From Candidatus Bathyarchaeia archaeon (lineage in GTDB: Archaea; Thermoproteota; Bathyarchaeia; Bathyarchaeales; Bathycorpusculaceae): a stretch of 64,000 bases of DNA. Location: NCBI GenBank assembly GCA_041447175.1, contig CP166960.1:2620519-2684518 (forward strand), in the 5' to 3' direction. The position numbers and the translations under genes were made by a program. Below the pieces are notes generated by a model. The model worked only from the letters and a program-made list of their open reading frames with translations, did no database searches and was not told the origin of the DNA. Shown here piece by piece: positions 1 to 7,907 of this stretch (positions are counted from its first letter, which is position 1; the number at the start of each line of letters is the position of its first letter).

Positions 1-1128
1 GTGGGCGGCGTTTATTGTGGCGGCGGTTATGGCTTCCGCGGGGGTCATACGCATGAAGTGGCATGCCATGGCTATAACTAACTGCTGATTTAGCGTCCAG
101 TTTCCTGCGTTAAAGTCAGTGCCTAACGCCACTGGAACCCCTATGTCAATCATCTGTCGGGCGTTGGCAAACTGTGTCATCATCATGCTAAAAGTTGCTG
201 CTGGAAGCAGAACAGCCACCACTCCTTTTTCCGCCATCCTCTTCATGCCTTCTGCCGAAGCGAAATTCAGATGTTCCGCCGAAACTACTCCTATGTCCGC
301 GCCAACTTCGGTTCCGCCAAGCATGCTCAGGTGGTCGGCGTGGATTTTAGTTTTTAACCCTACGCTTTTTGCTTTCACCAAGATGCGTTTGGTTTGCTCC
401 AGATTGAAAATGCCCCTTTCGCAGAAGACATCGCAAAATTCCGCCATCCCTGACTGCGCCACTTTGGGTAATGCTTCTTCGATGAGTATGTCAACGTATT
501 CCTCGGTGTTGTTTTTAAATTCAAACGGAACCACGTGGGCGCCCATGAATGTGGCTGTGATGCCCATGCTGTGAAGCCTGTTTATACGTCGGATGACTTG
601 TAAGATGCGGAGTTCATCTTCGGTGTTTAATCCGTAGCCGCTTTTGATTTCCACTGTGGTTGTGCCGTGGGTAAGCATGGTGTCCATTCTTTCGATGCCC
701 AACTCCACTAGCTTTTCAAATCTTGTTCGGCGTGTGTCCTTTGCCGTTTTATAGACCGCCTCTCCCCTGTCAAGTAATTGGGTAAAGGAGGTGCCTTCGA
801 GAAGCATTTGAAATTCGTCTTCACGGGAGCCTGAAAAAACTAGGTGCGTGTGGGGGTCAACAAAGCCTGGGAGAACTGTTTTGCCTTTGGCGTTGAGTAT
901 GTATTCTCCTCGGAAGGCTTTGGTCACCTCGTTTGTTTTTCCTACTGCCACGATTCTGCCTTCGTGGATGGCTACGGCTCCATCATGGATGATTCCCAAC
1001 TCCCGCATCCACTTGCCCGTGCGGGGTGTTTGGCTGCTTCCCTGTAAGGTAAGCATTTCTTGGGCGTTTATGATGAGTATGTCGACGACTTCTCGTTTTC
1101 TGATTTTAGGTGTTTTATGTAAAACCAT
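1..1128 (-). CDS. hutI: imidazolonepropionase, C-terminus cut by window edge
   Basis: Amidohydrolase that opens 4-imidazolone-5-propanoate to N-formimino-L-glutamate in histidine degradation, in the cytoplasm. Translating the minus strand from ATG at 1128 gives 376 residues with no stop before the window edge. The metal site DPHTHLVFSG lies at residues 91-100, the family stretch EIKSGYGL at 160-167, GAH at 196-198, HADH at 263-266 and TDFN at 337-340. HutI is usually about 400-420 residues, so only the C-terminal tail is missing. A GAGG lies just upstream of the start. The motif set is specific for HutI rather than amidohydrolases in general. Whether the rest of the hut pathway is adjacent cannot be seen. 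Confidence 0.88.
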   Translation of the reverse strand, partial: MVLHKTPKIRKREVVDILIINAQEMLTLQGSSQTPRTGKWMRELGIIHDGAVAIHEGRIVAVGKTNEVTKAFRGEYILNAKGKTVLPGFVDPHTHLVFSGSREDEFQMLLEGTSFTQLLDRGEAVYKTAKDTRRTRFEKLVELGIERMDTMLTHGTTTVEIKSGYGLNTEDELRILQVIRRINRLHSMGITATFMGAHVVPFEFKNNTEEYVDILIEEALPKVAQSGMAEFCDVFCERGIFNLEQTKRILVKAKSVGLKTKIHADHLSMLGGTEVGADIGVVSAEHLNFASAEGMKRMAEKGVVAVLLPAATFSMMMTQFANARQMIDIGVPVALGTDFNAGNWTLNQQLVIAMACHFMRMTPAEAITAATINAAH

Positions 1129-1368
1129 CCTTTTTTCCTCGTTTTTTGTGGCATGCTGTTGAGGTTGGTTTTTTCGTCGTTGAGGTGGAGCCGATTTGGT
1201 TGTGTGCCCGTTGCCGTTATAACTTGAGTTTTCAGCTCCTGAAAACATGAAGTATAGCTCTACATCTTACATAGTAATATACGTTACCTATTTCCACGGT
1301 AACGAGAAACGCACGCTACGCCAACCTTAAACCATAAGTTCCCCATACTTATCCCGCATTGTAGTGAA

Positions 1369-1980
1369 GTGAAACCTTTGACTGGCAAAGTCTGCTTTGA
1401 GGCGCCAACTTGGAACCACATCTATCGTTTACTGCTCCAGCAAAGCCGGGCAATTTGCAGAAGCGATTTTCAACCTGACCTTCTTGTGGGGGTTTCGCGG
1501 GGCGGATGGGTTTCTGCCCGCATCCTTTCAGATTTGCTCGAAAACGCCAACTTGGTGAACGTAAAAGTTGAATGCTACTTGGGCATAGGTGAAACGTTGG
1601 CTGCTCCCCGTTTGACACAGTGCCTCTCCGCGGATGTGGCGGGTAAACGGGTGCTTATCGTTGATGAGGTTGCTGATTCAGGCAAAAGCCTTCAGCTTGT
1701 TGTTGGTCACGTCCGTGAAAAAGGCGCCCAGCAAATCAAGACCGCCGTTTTGTACTTGAAACCCTGCTGCTCTTTTAAGCCTGACTTTTGGGCGGCAACA
1801 ACGGCGTGCTGGCTGGTGTTTCCGTGGGAAATTAAGGAAACGCTGCGCAAAATCACGCAAGCCCACAAAACCGACGCTTCTCAGGCTGAGGCAGAGCTTG
1901 CCGAGTTAGTCAAAGCGGGTGTTTCCAAAAGCCTAATTGCCCGGTTTTTGAGAGAGTTTTCTGAGGCTAAATCATGCTAA
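1369..1980 (+). CDS. purine-type phosphoribosyltransferase
   Basis: Type I phosphoribosyltransferase of 203 aa, probably salvaging a purine base with PRPP. The PRPP-binding loop reads VLIVDEVADSGKSL at residues 95-108 (two acidic residues, then DSGKS), and GVSRGGW at 41-47 is the N-terminal pyrophosphate loop typical of the xanthine/hypoxanthine group. The start is GTG, since no ATG fits. It overlaps the following Cgi121 gene by 7 bp, so the two are co-transcribed. The C-terminal ~50 residues are rich in Ala and Glu and may form an extra helical segment. The base specificity cannot be decided from sequence. Confidence 0.8.
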   Translation: MKPLTGKVCFEAPTWNHIYRLLLQQSRAICRSDFQPDLLVGVSRGGWVSARILSDLLENANLVNVKVECYLGIGETLAAPRLTQCLSADVAGKRVLIVDEVADSGKSLQLVVGHVREKGAQQIKTAVLYLKPCCSFKPDFWAATTACWLVFPWEIKETLRKITQAHKTDASQAEAELAELVKAGVSKSLIARFLREFSEAKSC

Positions 1981-2540
1981 ACGCTATTGTGGAGTTTGGG
2001 AAGTGGGTTGCGGTTGGAGGTTTTAAAGGCGCCAAGATTTCCGACGCCAAAGCCTTCGCAGATAGCATTCGTGGGTGTTTGCCTTCTGGGGTGGAGGTGC
2101 AGTTGTTTGATGCGGATTTGGTGGCTTCTTGGCGGCACCTCTACTTTGCAGCATTGAATGCGCTCATGGCTTTCCAAAACCGCTGCAACCTCTCCAAAAG
2201 TCTTGCCGTTGAAACCGCCTTGTATGCTTCGGCGCAGCGGCAAATCAAAAAAGCCCTGCCCCTAATCGGGCTAAAACCCGCCTGCTCCCACGTCGCAGTC
2301 TTGGTTGTCGGCGATGATGCGGATGCGGTTGAGGCGGGCTTTTCTGCGGTTGCAGCCCAAATCCAAGCTGAACGTGACGACGCGGTGTTGGAGCTTTCCG
2401 CCGCCAAAATCAAGCGGATTCGGGAGGCGTTTGACGTTTCTGACGCGGAGCTGACCGCGGTGTCTTCCTCTGGAGGCGCGGCTGAGGCTTTGGTGGCTCT
2501 TGTTTTGGAGCGGGTGGCGCTGCTTTCCACACGCCTCTAA
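1974..2540 (+). CDS. cgi121: KEOPS complex subunit Cgi121
   Basis: Small subunit of KEOPS, which transfers threonylcarbamoyl to A37 of ANN-decoding tRNAs. Cgi121 binds Bud32 and helps recruit tRNA. The 188-aa protein follows the family plan: a start with AVGGFKGAKISD, then QLFDADLVASWRHLYFAALNA (residues 42-62), LSKSLAVETALYASAQRQI, then a strand-rich stretch HVAVLVVGDD. The ATG overlaps the phosphoribosyltransferase stop by 7 bp. The C-terminal third (residues about 140-188) is an Ala-rich helical extension, slightly longer than in compact archaeal Cgi121. The assignment rests on family pattern recognition; Kae1 and Bud32 are not in this window. Confidence 0.75.
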   Translation: MLNAIVEFGKWVAVGGFKGAKISDAKAFADSIRGCLPSGVEVQLFDADLVASWRHLYFAALNALMAFQNRCNLSKSLAVETALYASAQRQIKKALPLIGLKPACSHVAVLVVGDDADAVEAGFSAVAAQIQAERDDAVLELSAAKIKRIREAFDVSDAELTAVSSSGGAAEALVALVLERVALLSTRL

Positions 2541-2546
2541 CTGGCG

Positions 2547-3071
2547 TTAGAGCATTTTTTCTTTAAGCACCGAGATGGCATCGGTGGGTTTTATCAGTGA
2601 GATGCCAGTGTAGCCGCCCAAAACCTCGATGAGCAGGATTTTGTCGGGGTTTTCGAGGTCCACACGGTTTTTGATGTTGGGGGCGACTGCATCGATGATT
2701 TCGCGGCTGTGCGTGCTGGTGAAGCGTTTCTCCACGGTCATGCGAAAAGACTCCCCCTCCGCCAAACCCGACGCCAACTCCAACGCCGCCGCCTTAATCT
2801 CTTCAATGTCGGTGTGGACCACTTTTTGGATGGGTAAAATCCGCAGGGCGTAGCGGAACTCAAAGGGACGCTCCTGCAGCAGGGTGTGGAGTTTTTGGAG
2901 GGCTTCGATGGGGTCCAACGCGGTTTTCGCCACCACCAAGCCCCTGATGCCTGCCTTGTCAGTTTTGGGTTCAGGGTCGCCGGCTTCTTTGAGCAGGAAG
3001 GCAAGTTCGTAGCGCATTTGGCGTTCGTTTCCCCGCATGGTTGAAGCTAACAGGTTAAAGTCTGAGAGCAA
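2547..3071 (-). CDS. THUMP-domain protein, TAN1-like
   Basis: THUMP-domain protein of 174 aa of the TAN1 family (COG1818), an RNA-binding adaptor. In eukaryotes Tan1 supports N4-acetylcytidine formation in tRNA. The N-terminus DFNLLASTMRGNERQMRYEL and the later stretches GESFRMTVEKRF and LENPDKILLIEVLGGYTGISL fit the family along its whole length. No catalytic domain follows, as expected for the adaptor. The gene converges on the phosphoribosyltransferase-Cgi121 unit with a 6-bp gap, which places two tRNA-modification factors side by side. The ATG at 3071 is the only good start. That it works with a TmcA-type acetyltransferase is inferred, not seen. Confidence 0.75.
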   Translation of the reverse strand: MLSDFNLLASTMRGNERQMRYELAFLLKEAGDPEPKTDKAGIRGLVVAKTALDPIEALQKLHTLLQERPFEFRYALRILPIQKVVHTDIEEIKAAALELASGLAEGESFRMTVEKRFTSTHSREIIDAVAPNIKNRVDLENPDKILLIEVLGGYTGISLIKPTDAISVLKEKML

Positions 3072-3615
3072 AGTGTAAATCTCCGTTTAGGTGTGGTGCA
3101 GCGCGGCTTATTTCTATTTTTTCCCCGCCGCGGGTGGGCTTGTGTTGTTTGTTTGCTGCTTTGGGTAGGTAGCCTACTTTAGATAGACCTCTATCCCCTC
3201 TACGTTTTCTGGTTCTGATGCTCCGACCCCCTCCCCTCTATAGGTTCTGCATCGATATGCTAATAGCATCCAAATAGACGCCAAACAGGCTGGTCTCTGC
3301 CAAGTTTTGCCAGTTGCAATGTGCACTCTCCCAGAAAAGCCCAACCAAACGCTCCGCTACACCAACAACACCAACCACGCAGCATATGTGCCAACACCAA
3401 ACTACACAACGTAAAACTCCGATGGCGCCCCAAGCAACTGCCTTATCCCTTAAGAGAACTTAGCGGAACAACGAACGTCTTTTCATGTTTAAAAGTTTTT
3501 AGAAAAAAAATCGTTCAAGTGGTAACCTTCATGGGCGTTAAACTTTTAACAAATTCTGATTTGGTGCTAAACAAATTGTTTAAAAGTTCGAAAAGAAACA
3601 ATTTTCGCAGAAAAC
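3072..3615. other. 544-bp intergenic region with a dispersed repeat
   Basis: No convincing gene on either strand. A 101-codon plus-strand frame from 3321 has unlikely composition and no ribosome site. The stretch holds one copy of a dispersed repeat (3163-3230) and, near 3537-3550, a perfect AT-rich palindrome GTTAAA-CT-TTTAAC. The region just before the next gene is markedly AT-rich. Confidence 0.6.
3163..3230 (+). repeat. dispersed repeat copy A
   Basis: Contains GGGTAGGTAGCCTACTTT, then CTATCCCCTCTACGTTTT, then TCCGACCCC. The same blocks occur in the same order on the minus strand at 37733-37794. The central 18-bp block is identical in both copies. The copies share no coding context, so conserved protein sequence does not explain the match. 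Confidence 0.6.
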
Positions 3616-4476
3616 TCACTTCTTAAATGTTTCTTCCAAAGTCTGTTCTATAGTCGCTTTCAGACCTTCTCCTAGGTCTGATGCGCCCACAATCGAATTC
3701 TTGTAAACAACGCATCTGTAATGCTTTAAATCGAAGGGCGCATCCTCTATTTTTTGTGTTATCAGAATTACTTTTTTATATAGAGCATGTGCCAAGCCTA
3801 GCTCGTAGAAGACATTTGCGTTTCTATCTGTAAGGTCCGCAATGAGAAAACGTGCTTTTTTGATGTATTCTATTATGTCGTCCATAATTGGTCTTGTTCC
3901 AAAAATTTCATTAGCCCTTTTACAGTTCAGGTGAACTTCATTTGCTGTCTTCTTGATAACATCTTTGTAAATAGCGTCAAAATTTTCATTAAATGGCATC
4001 AAAACAAAGCAAAGTTTATCATCAATGGAGATCATGGCTGTTTTTTCAACTTTTCTCTGCTCAGCTTTTGAGATGACCTTTTCTGAAGTATACGACAAAA
4101 ACTCAAGCTCTTCTTCCTTAAAACCCAAATCAAGAAGCGATTTTTTAATTAAAGTTAGGTCCTTTTCTTCTTTGCTCCAATGAATAAAATCAACGATTAT
4201 TTTGCTAAGTATTTCAATGAACACTTCCCGCCCTTTGTTATAGATTGTATTAAGTAACAGTCCTAATGCGTCTTCTGCATACCCAGTAAACCCTGGAACA
4301 ATAATCAAGCCACTGCTCTGATTCACGACGTACCGTATGTAGTCTTTCCACAACTCGTCCATATTCAACTCAATACTGAGATGGCTGAAGCTATTCGAAA
4401 TTAGGTATTGCCCAAAATCGACTCTAAGCAAGTTTGAGTATAAGGGCTTCAGCAAAGGCATTGTTTTCTGACTCAT
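3616..4476 (-). CDS. TIR/deoxyribosyltransferase-like fold protein, possible defence effector
   Basis: Protein of 286 aa with an uncharacterised helical N-terminal half and a C-terminal nucleotide-hydrolase-like domain. The C-terminal part runs CFVLMPFNENFDAIYKDVI, then DDIIEYIKKARFLIADLT and NVFYELGLAHAL. This is the pattern of nucleoside 2-deoxyribosyltransferase/TIR-like domains, in which the Glu of YELG is a candidate catalytic residue. Such domains occur in phage-defence effectors that degrade NAD or nucleotides. ATG 4476 is preferred over an in-frame upstream ATG at 4527, because a TATA box (4498-4506) sits 26 bp upstream and lies inside the longer version. AT-rich compared with neighbours. 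The defence role is inferred. Confidence 0.6.
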   Translation of the reverse strand: MSQKTMPLLKPLYSNLLRVDFGQYLISNSFSHLSIELNMDELWKDYIRYVVNQSSGLIIVPGFTGYAEDALGLLLNTIYNKGREVFIEILSKIIVDFIHWSKEEKDLTLIKKSLLDLGFKEEELEFLSYTSEKVISKAEQRKVEKTAMISIDDKLCFVLMPFNENFDAIYKDVIKKTANEVHLNCKRANEIFGTRPIMDDIIEYIKKARFLIADLTDRNANVFYELGLAHALYKKVILITQKIEDAPFDLKHYRCVVYKNSIVGASDLGEGLKATIEQTLEETFKK

Positions 4477-4497
4477 GAGTGGGGTTTTATGCTCTCT

Positions 4498-4506
4498 ATA
4501 TATAAA
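4498..4506 (-). promoter_or_regulatory. TATA box of the TIR-like gene
   Basis: On the minus strand the sequence reads TTTATATATA, centred about 26 bp before ATG 4476. That is the archaeal TATA-to-start distance, so the transcript is probably leaderless and the upstream in-frame ATG at 4527 is untranslated. Confidence 0.55.
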
Positions 4507-4827
4507 AGATTTTACAACCCCATCCAAAGGTGTGTACGCTTAGTTTTTTTAGGAAAAGCTGGCTTTCGGGTCAGTTGTTGGTTTGGCTTATTTTCACTGC
4601 CCGTGTGGGCTCCTAGCCGTCGCCTCACATCATCCCTAATGGAGGGGGTGCGCAGGGGATTTAATCATTTGGGTGTTTGTGGAATTGTTTTGGAGAAGAA
4701 CCTGCGCCGAAAACCTTTCTGTTCCGTACCGACGTTTCGGAATTTACGTCATTTGACGAATAATAACGTTTAAACCAGCGCTGGGCAAGGTAACGTATGC
4801 CGCAGAAAAGCGGAGGTGAAAAGACTC
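4507..4827. other. intergenic region
   Basis: No gene is supported. Open frames on either strand here lack ribosome sites and have unlikely composition. A perfect palindrome CGTCA-TT-TGACG lies at 4747-4758, followed by an AT-rich stretch (ATAATAACGTTTAAACC) that could be the promoter of the tiny ORF at 4828. Confidence 0.5.
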
Positions 4828-4902
4828 ATGATATTCTACTACGATGAAGATGAAGAATGGGAAGAAGGCGAAGAAGAAGAATGGGAAGAAGAAGAATGGT
4901 AA
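4828..4902 (+). CDS. 24-residue hyperacidic microprotein
   Basis: ATG 4828 to TAA 4902 encodes 24 residues beginning MIFYYDEDEEW, followed by runs of Glu broken by Gly and three Trp in all (EEGEEEEW, EEEEW at the end). A near-perfect Shine-Dalgarno GGAGGTGA lies at 4812-4819, 8 bp before the start, which is much better than at many larger genes here. About two thirds of the residues are Asp or Glu. No family is recognised. The strong initiation site is the main reason to believe it; the peptide could be a nucleic-acid mimic or a metal-binding tail, but nothing proves function. Confidence 0.45.
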   Translation: MIFYYDEDEEWEEGEEEEWEEEEW

Positions 4903-5002
4903 CCTAGCCCACGCGTTTTGTGTCCCATAACGTCTTTTCTTTATTACTTTCCGTTTTGCGCTTCTTAACTCACTTCTTGGAGTACTTTCAAAAATTGCGG
5001 TT

Positions 5003-5329
5003 TCAACTAACCAGCGTCTGCGTTGTTTTCCAAATGGCGTCCACGTTTCTGCTAAAATATTCATGGGTAAGGTCAGTTCGCATATCCGCAAGTGACGTGT
5101 AGGGAATGTGGAAACGGTAAAACAGTTCTTTGATGTTTCGGTGTTTAGCTAAGATTCTAACCGCCTCGCCTTTGTTTCGTATGTTAGCGTCCACAGCATC
5201 AATGGTTCGTGCATCTTTGACGAAATCATCATACGCCATGCCTTTAGTGTAGTTTTGGATTATTCCTATGAACTCTACAATTTCATTCAGGTAAAGCTTG
5301 GGGCTTCGATTTATATGGTTCTTTTTCAA
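5003..5329 (-). CDS. hepT: HepT-like HEPN ribonuclease toxin
   Basis: HEPN-domain protein (DUF86/HepT family, 108 aa), the RNase toxin of an MNT-HEPN toxin-antitoxin pair. The active-site motif RX4HXY is intact as RTDLTHEY near residues 84-91; in characterised HepT the Tyr is the site AMPylated by the partner antitoxin. The ATG overlaps the stop of the upstream nucleotidyltransferase gene by 4 bp, so the two are translationally coupled. All catalytic residues are present, so the module looks functional. Confidence 0.8.
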   Translation of the reverse strand: MKKNHINRSPKLYLNEIVEFIGIIQNYTKGMAYDDFVKDARTIDAVDANIRNKGEAVRILAKHRNIKELFYRFHIPYTSLADMRTDLTHEYFSRNVDAIWKTTQTLVS

Positions 5330-5622
5330 ACTGGAATGGCTTCCTCTAAAACTTGCTCCTTGATGTGTTTGTTCAAGAATTTTTTAGAGACAACATCTAC
5401 TTTCCTGCCCAGCTTTCGTCTAAGGTACCTTCTCAAAGATGCTATCATAAGCAAGTCAACCATGTCCGAATAAGTGACCAAAAGGTCCAAATCGCTTTTC
5501 TCCGTTTGTTCTCCCCGCGCAAAGGACCCAAATATTTCTATAGTCTCCACTTTGAAACGTTTTTTCAGGGTCGGCTTCATTTCCTGAAGCTGCACTCTTA
5601 CTTCTTCAAGCGAACTCTGCAT
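5326..5622 (-). CDS. mntA: MNT-domain nucleotidyltransferase antitoxin (MntA)
   Basis: Minimal nucleotidyltransferase of 98 aa that, in the characterised pair, silences HepT by adding AMP to its active-site Tyr. The signature GSX10DXD is exact: GSFARGEQTEKSDLD. It is followed by the expected third strand and a helix (RRKLGRKVDVVS). The frame is open to 5724, but ATG 5622 is preferred: it gives the usual family length and has a GGAG about 8 bp upstream. Downstream it overlaps hepT by 4 bp (ATGA). Confidence 0.8.
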   Translation of the reverse strand: MQSSLEEVRVQLQEMKPTLKKRFKVETIEIFGSFARGEQTEKSDLDLLVTYSDMVDLLMIASLRRYLRRKLGRKVDVVSKKFLNKHIKEQVLEEAIPV

Positions 5623-5810
5623 ACAGAACGCTCCAAAAGCAGTGTACCTTATATTCGGTAGCTTTCTTAAGCTTTTCACCTGCTTCCATCCTTTTCTTGG
5701 TTGCGTGGTTAAAGAACAACACATCTTGATAAACAGTGTTTCAAATGGCTCCCTGCAATTGTGGGTTATGATTTATTACGTACCTTTAGCCTTTCATACG
5801 GCGAACAGTT

Positions 5811-7631
5811 ATGACCCGTATTGCCGTTATGGACTACGACCGCTGCAAACCCAAAAAATGCAACCAGCTGTGCATAAAATTCTGCCCCATGGTTCGCAGC
5901 CGAGTAGAAGCCGTCCGATTCGAAGACAACAAAATCACAATCAGCGAGAAGCTTTGCAGCGGATGCGGCATATGCGTCAAAAAATGCCCCTTCAAAGCCA
6001 TAAGCATCGTTAACCTGCCCGACGAGCTGGACAAGGACTGCAGCCACCGCTTCGGCGCCAACGCCTTCAAACTCTTCCGCCTCCCCATGCCCTCCCCCGG
6101 AACCGTACTAGGGTTACTGGGGCAAAACGGCATCGGCAAAAGCACCACCCTCAAAGTACTCTCAGGCGAAATCAAACCCAACCTCGGAAACTTCCAAAAA
6201 CCCCCAGAATGGGAAACCATCATCCAATTTTACCGCGGCTCCTCACTGCAGGAATACTTCCAGAAAGTCAGCGCAGGCAACCTCAAAGTCAGCCACAAAC
6301 CCCAATACGTCGACCGCATCCCCAAAGCCATCCACGGCAAAGTCAGCGAACTCCTCGAAAAGGTCGACCAACGCAAAGTTCTTGACGGCTTGGTTGAGGA
6401 GTTGGAGTTGAAGAAAATTTGGGACCGCAACCTTGATGTGCTTAGCGGCGGGGAACTGCAGCGGGTTGCTGTGACGGCGGCGTTGTGCCGTGAGGCAGAT
6501 GTTTACCTTTTTGATGAGCCCAGCAGCTACCTTGACGTGAAGCAGCGATTGGAGGTTGCTAAAGCCATCCGAGGGCTTAAAGAGCAGCAGAAAACAGTGG
6601 TGGTTGCCGAGCATGACTTGGCAATTATCGATTACTTGTCTGACCAGATTTGCGTGTTCTACGGGGAACCCAGCGTCTACGGTGTGGTTAGCCACGTGCA
6701 TGGCGTCCGCACGGGCATTAACATTTACTTGCAGGGCTACATCCCCGACGAGAACATCATGTTCCGCAAAGAAGCCATCATATTCCACGAAAAACCCCCC
6801 TCCGCCACGGTGCTTAGCGAAGAGGTTCCGCTCCGATGGGGCGCCCTGGACAAAACGTTTAAGGGCTTTAAGCTCTCCGCCCAGGCAGGCGAAATTCACA
6901 AAGGCGAAATCATCGGCATCCTTGGCCCCAACGGCATCGGCAAAACCACCTTCGTGAAAATCTTGGCGGGGCTCGAAAAGGCGGATGTTGACCAAGGCTT
7001 TGACAAGTTAACGGTCAGCTATAAACCTCAATACATCGCCCCCGACTACCCCGGCTCAGTCATGGAGCTGCTCATGAACGTGGCGAAAGAAAACTACACC
7101 AGCAGCTGGTACAAAACCGAAATCCTACAGCCCCTGCACGTAGAGCCCCTTCTGGACCACAACGTCATGGAACTCAGCGGTGGGGAACTGCAGAAAGTCG
7201 CCATAGCAGCCGCCTTAAGCCGCAAAGCAGACCTGCTGCTGCTTGACGAGCCCAGCGCGTATTTGGACGTGGAAGAACGCCTCAACACCGCCAAAGCCCT
7301 GCGACGCGTGGTGGAAGCTCACGGTATCCCAGCGTTTGTGGTGGAACACGATGTGGTCACCCAAGACTTCATCGCGGACAGGGTTATGGTTTTCAGCGGT
7401 GAACCCGGCGTGCAAGGCACGGCGAATCCGCCCACGAAGCTGCGCAGAGGAATGAACATGTTCCTCAAAGAGATGGATGTCACTTTCCGACGTGACTCCG
7501 TTACCCGCCGACCCCGAGTCAACAAGGAAGGCAGCCGCCTTGATGTTATGCAAAAGGAACTGGGCGAGTACTACTATACGCGGGTGCGTTCCCAAAGTGA
7601 ACCTGAAAAGAAGGGCAAATCCCATTCCTGA
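5811..7631 (+). CDS. ribosome recycling ATPase ABCE1 (RNase L inhibitor homologue)
   Basis: Cytosolic twin-ATPase that splits post-termination ribosomes with aRF1/aPelota. The N-terminal iron-sulphur domain has two [4Fe-4S] clusters (CKPKKCNQLCIKFCP and CSGCGICVKKCP, residues about 12-64). NBD1 has Walker A GQNGIGKST, signature LSGGELQRVAV and Walker B VYLFDEPSSYLD. NBD2 has GPNGIGKTT, LSGGELQKVAI and LLLLDEPSAYLD. At 606 aa it is the usual length, with no transmembrane segments. ATG 5811 begins the conserved MTRIAVMDYDRC start. It stands alone and diverges from the mntA-hepT pair. Confidence 0.95.
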   Translation: MTRIAVMDYDRCKPKKCNQLCIKFCPMVRSRVEAVRFEDNKITISEKLCSGCGICVKKCPFKAISIVNLPDELDKDCSHRFGANAFKLFRLPMPSPGTVLGLLGQNGIGKSTTLKVLSGEIKPNLGNFQKPPEWETIIQFYRGSSLQEYFQKVSAGNLKVSHKPQYVDRIPKAIHGKVSELLEKVDQRKVLDGLVEELELKKIWDRNLDVLSGGELQRVAVTAALCREADVYLFDEPSSYLDVKQRLEVAKAIRGLKEQQKTVVVAEHDLAIIDYLSDQICVFYGEPSVYGVVSHVHGVRTGINIYLQGYIPDENIMFRKEAIIFHEKPPSATVLSEEVPLRWGALDKTFKGFKLSAQAGEIHKGEIIGILGPNGIGKTTFVKILAGLEKADVDQGFDKLTVSYKPQYIAPDYPGSVMELLMNVAKENYTSSWYKTEILQPLHVEPLLDHNVMELSGGELQKVAIAAALSRKADLLLLDEPSAYLDVEERLNTAKALRRVVEAHGIPAFVVEHDVVTQDFIADRVMVFSGEPGVQGTANPPTKLRRGMNMFLKEMDVTFRRDSVTRRPRVNKEGSRLDVMQKELGEYYYTRVRSQSEPEKKGKSHS

Positions 7632-7907
7632 TAACAACCGCTCTTCCTTTTTTAAGCGACAAAACTGTGGTTCTTGGCGTCTAGGTTAAACCAGAGGTGC
7701 CTTTTTGGTTTTCTACCAAATCCAAATCAAAGTTATCGTGGCAAAAGTGCAAGGGAATAACTTGCTGTTTGTCATTGTATGAGTTAAAACTTTGAGGCTG
7801 CTTGTGCGGTTCCTAACGAAACTTGGCTTATTTTTGCTTTAAAAGTGTAGGTAACTTAAATTATGGGCACTAACACATTTTATGGAAATTGACTCCCACA
7901 AGGACTA
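7632..7907. other. intergenic region with the top6 promoter
   Basis: No gene found. A T-rich tract follows the ABCE1 stop (CTTCCTTTTTTAAG near 7645-7658) and may end transcription. A TATA-like CTTAAATTA at about 7852-7860 and AAGGA just before 7908 suit the topoisomerase VI operon. Confidence 0.4.

Noticed and set aside
119-1162. Plus-strand open frames at the left end
   Set aside because: They lie antisense to a clear imidazolonepropionase gene on the minus strand, have no family pattern and no ribosome sites.
3321-3626. 101-codon plus-strand frame
   Set aside because: Non-protein-like composition, no ribosome site, and it runs into the 3' end of the opposite TIR-like gene.
4489-5091. Frames of 94 (plus) and 115 (minus) codons
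   Set aside because: They are Cys/Trp-rich or low-complexity reads; one is antisense to the hyperacidic ORF. No conserved motif.
6243-6995. 250-codon minus-strand frame inside ABCE1
   Set aside because: Antisense shadow of a highly biased gene; the ABCE1 motifs on the plus strand leave no doubt.
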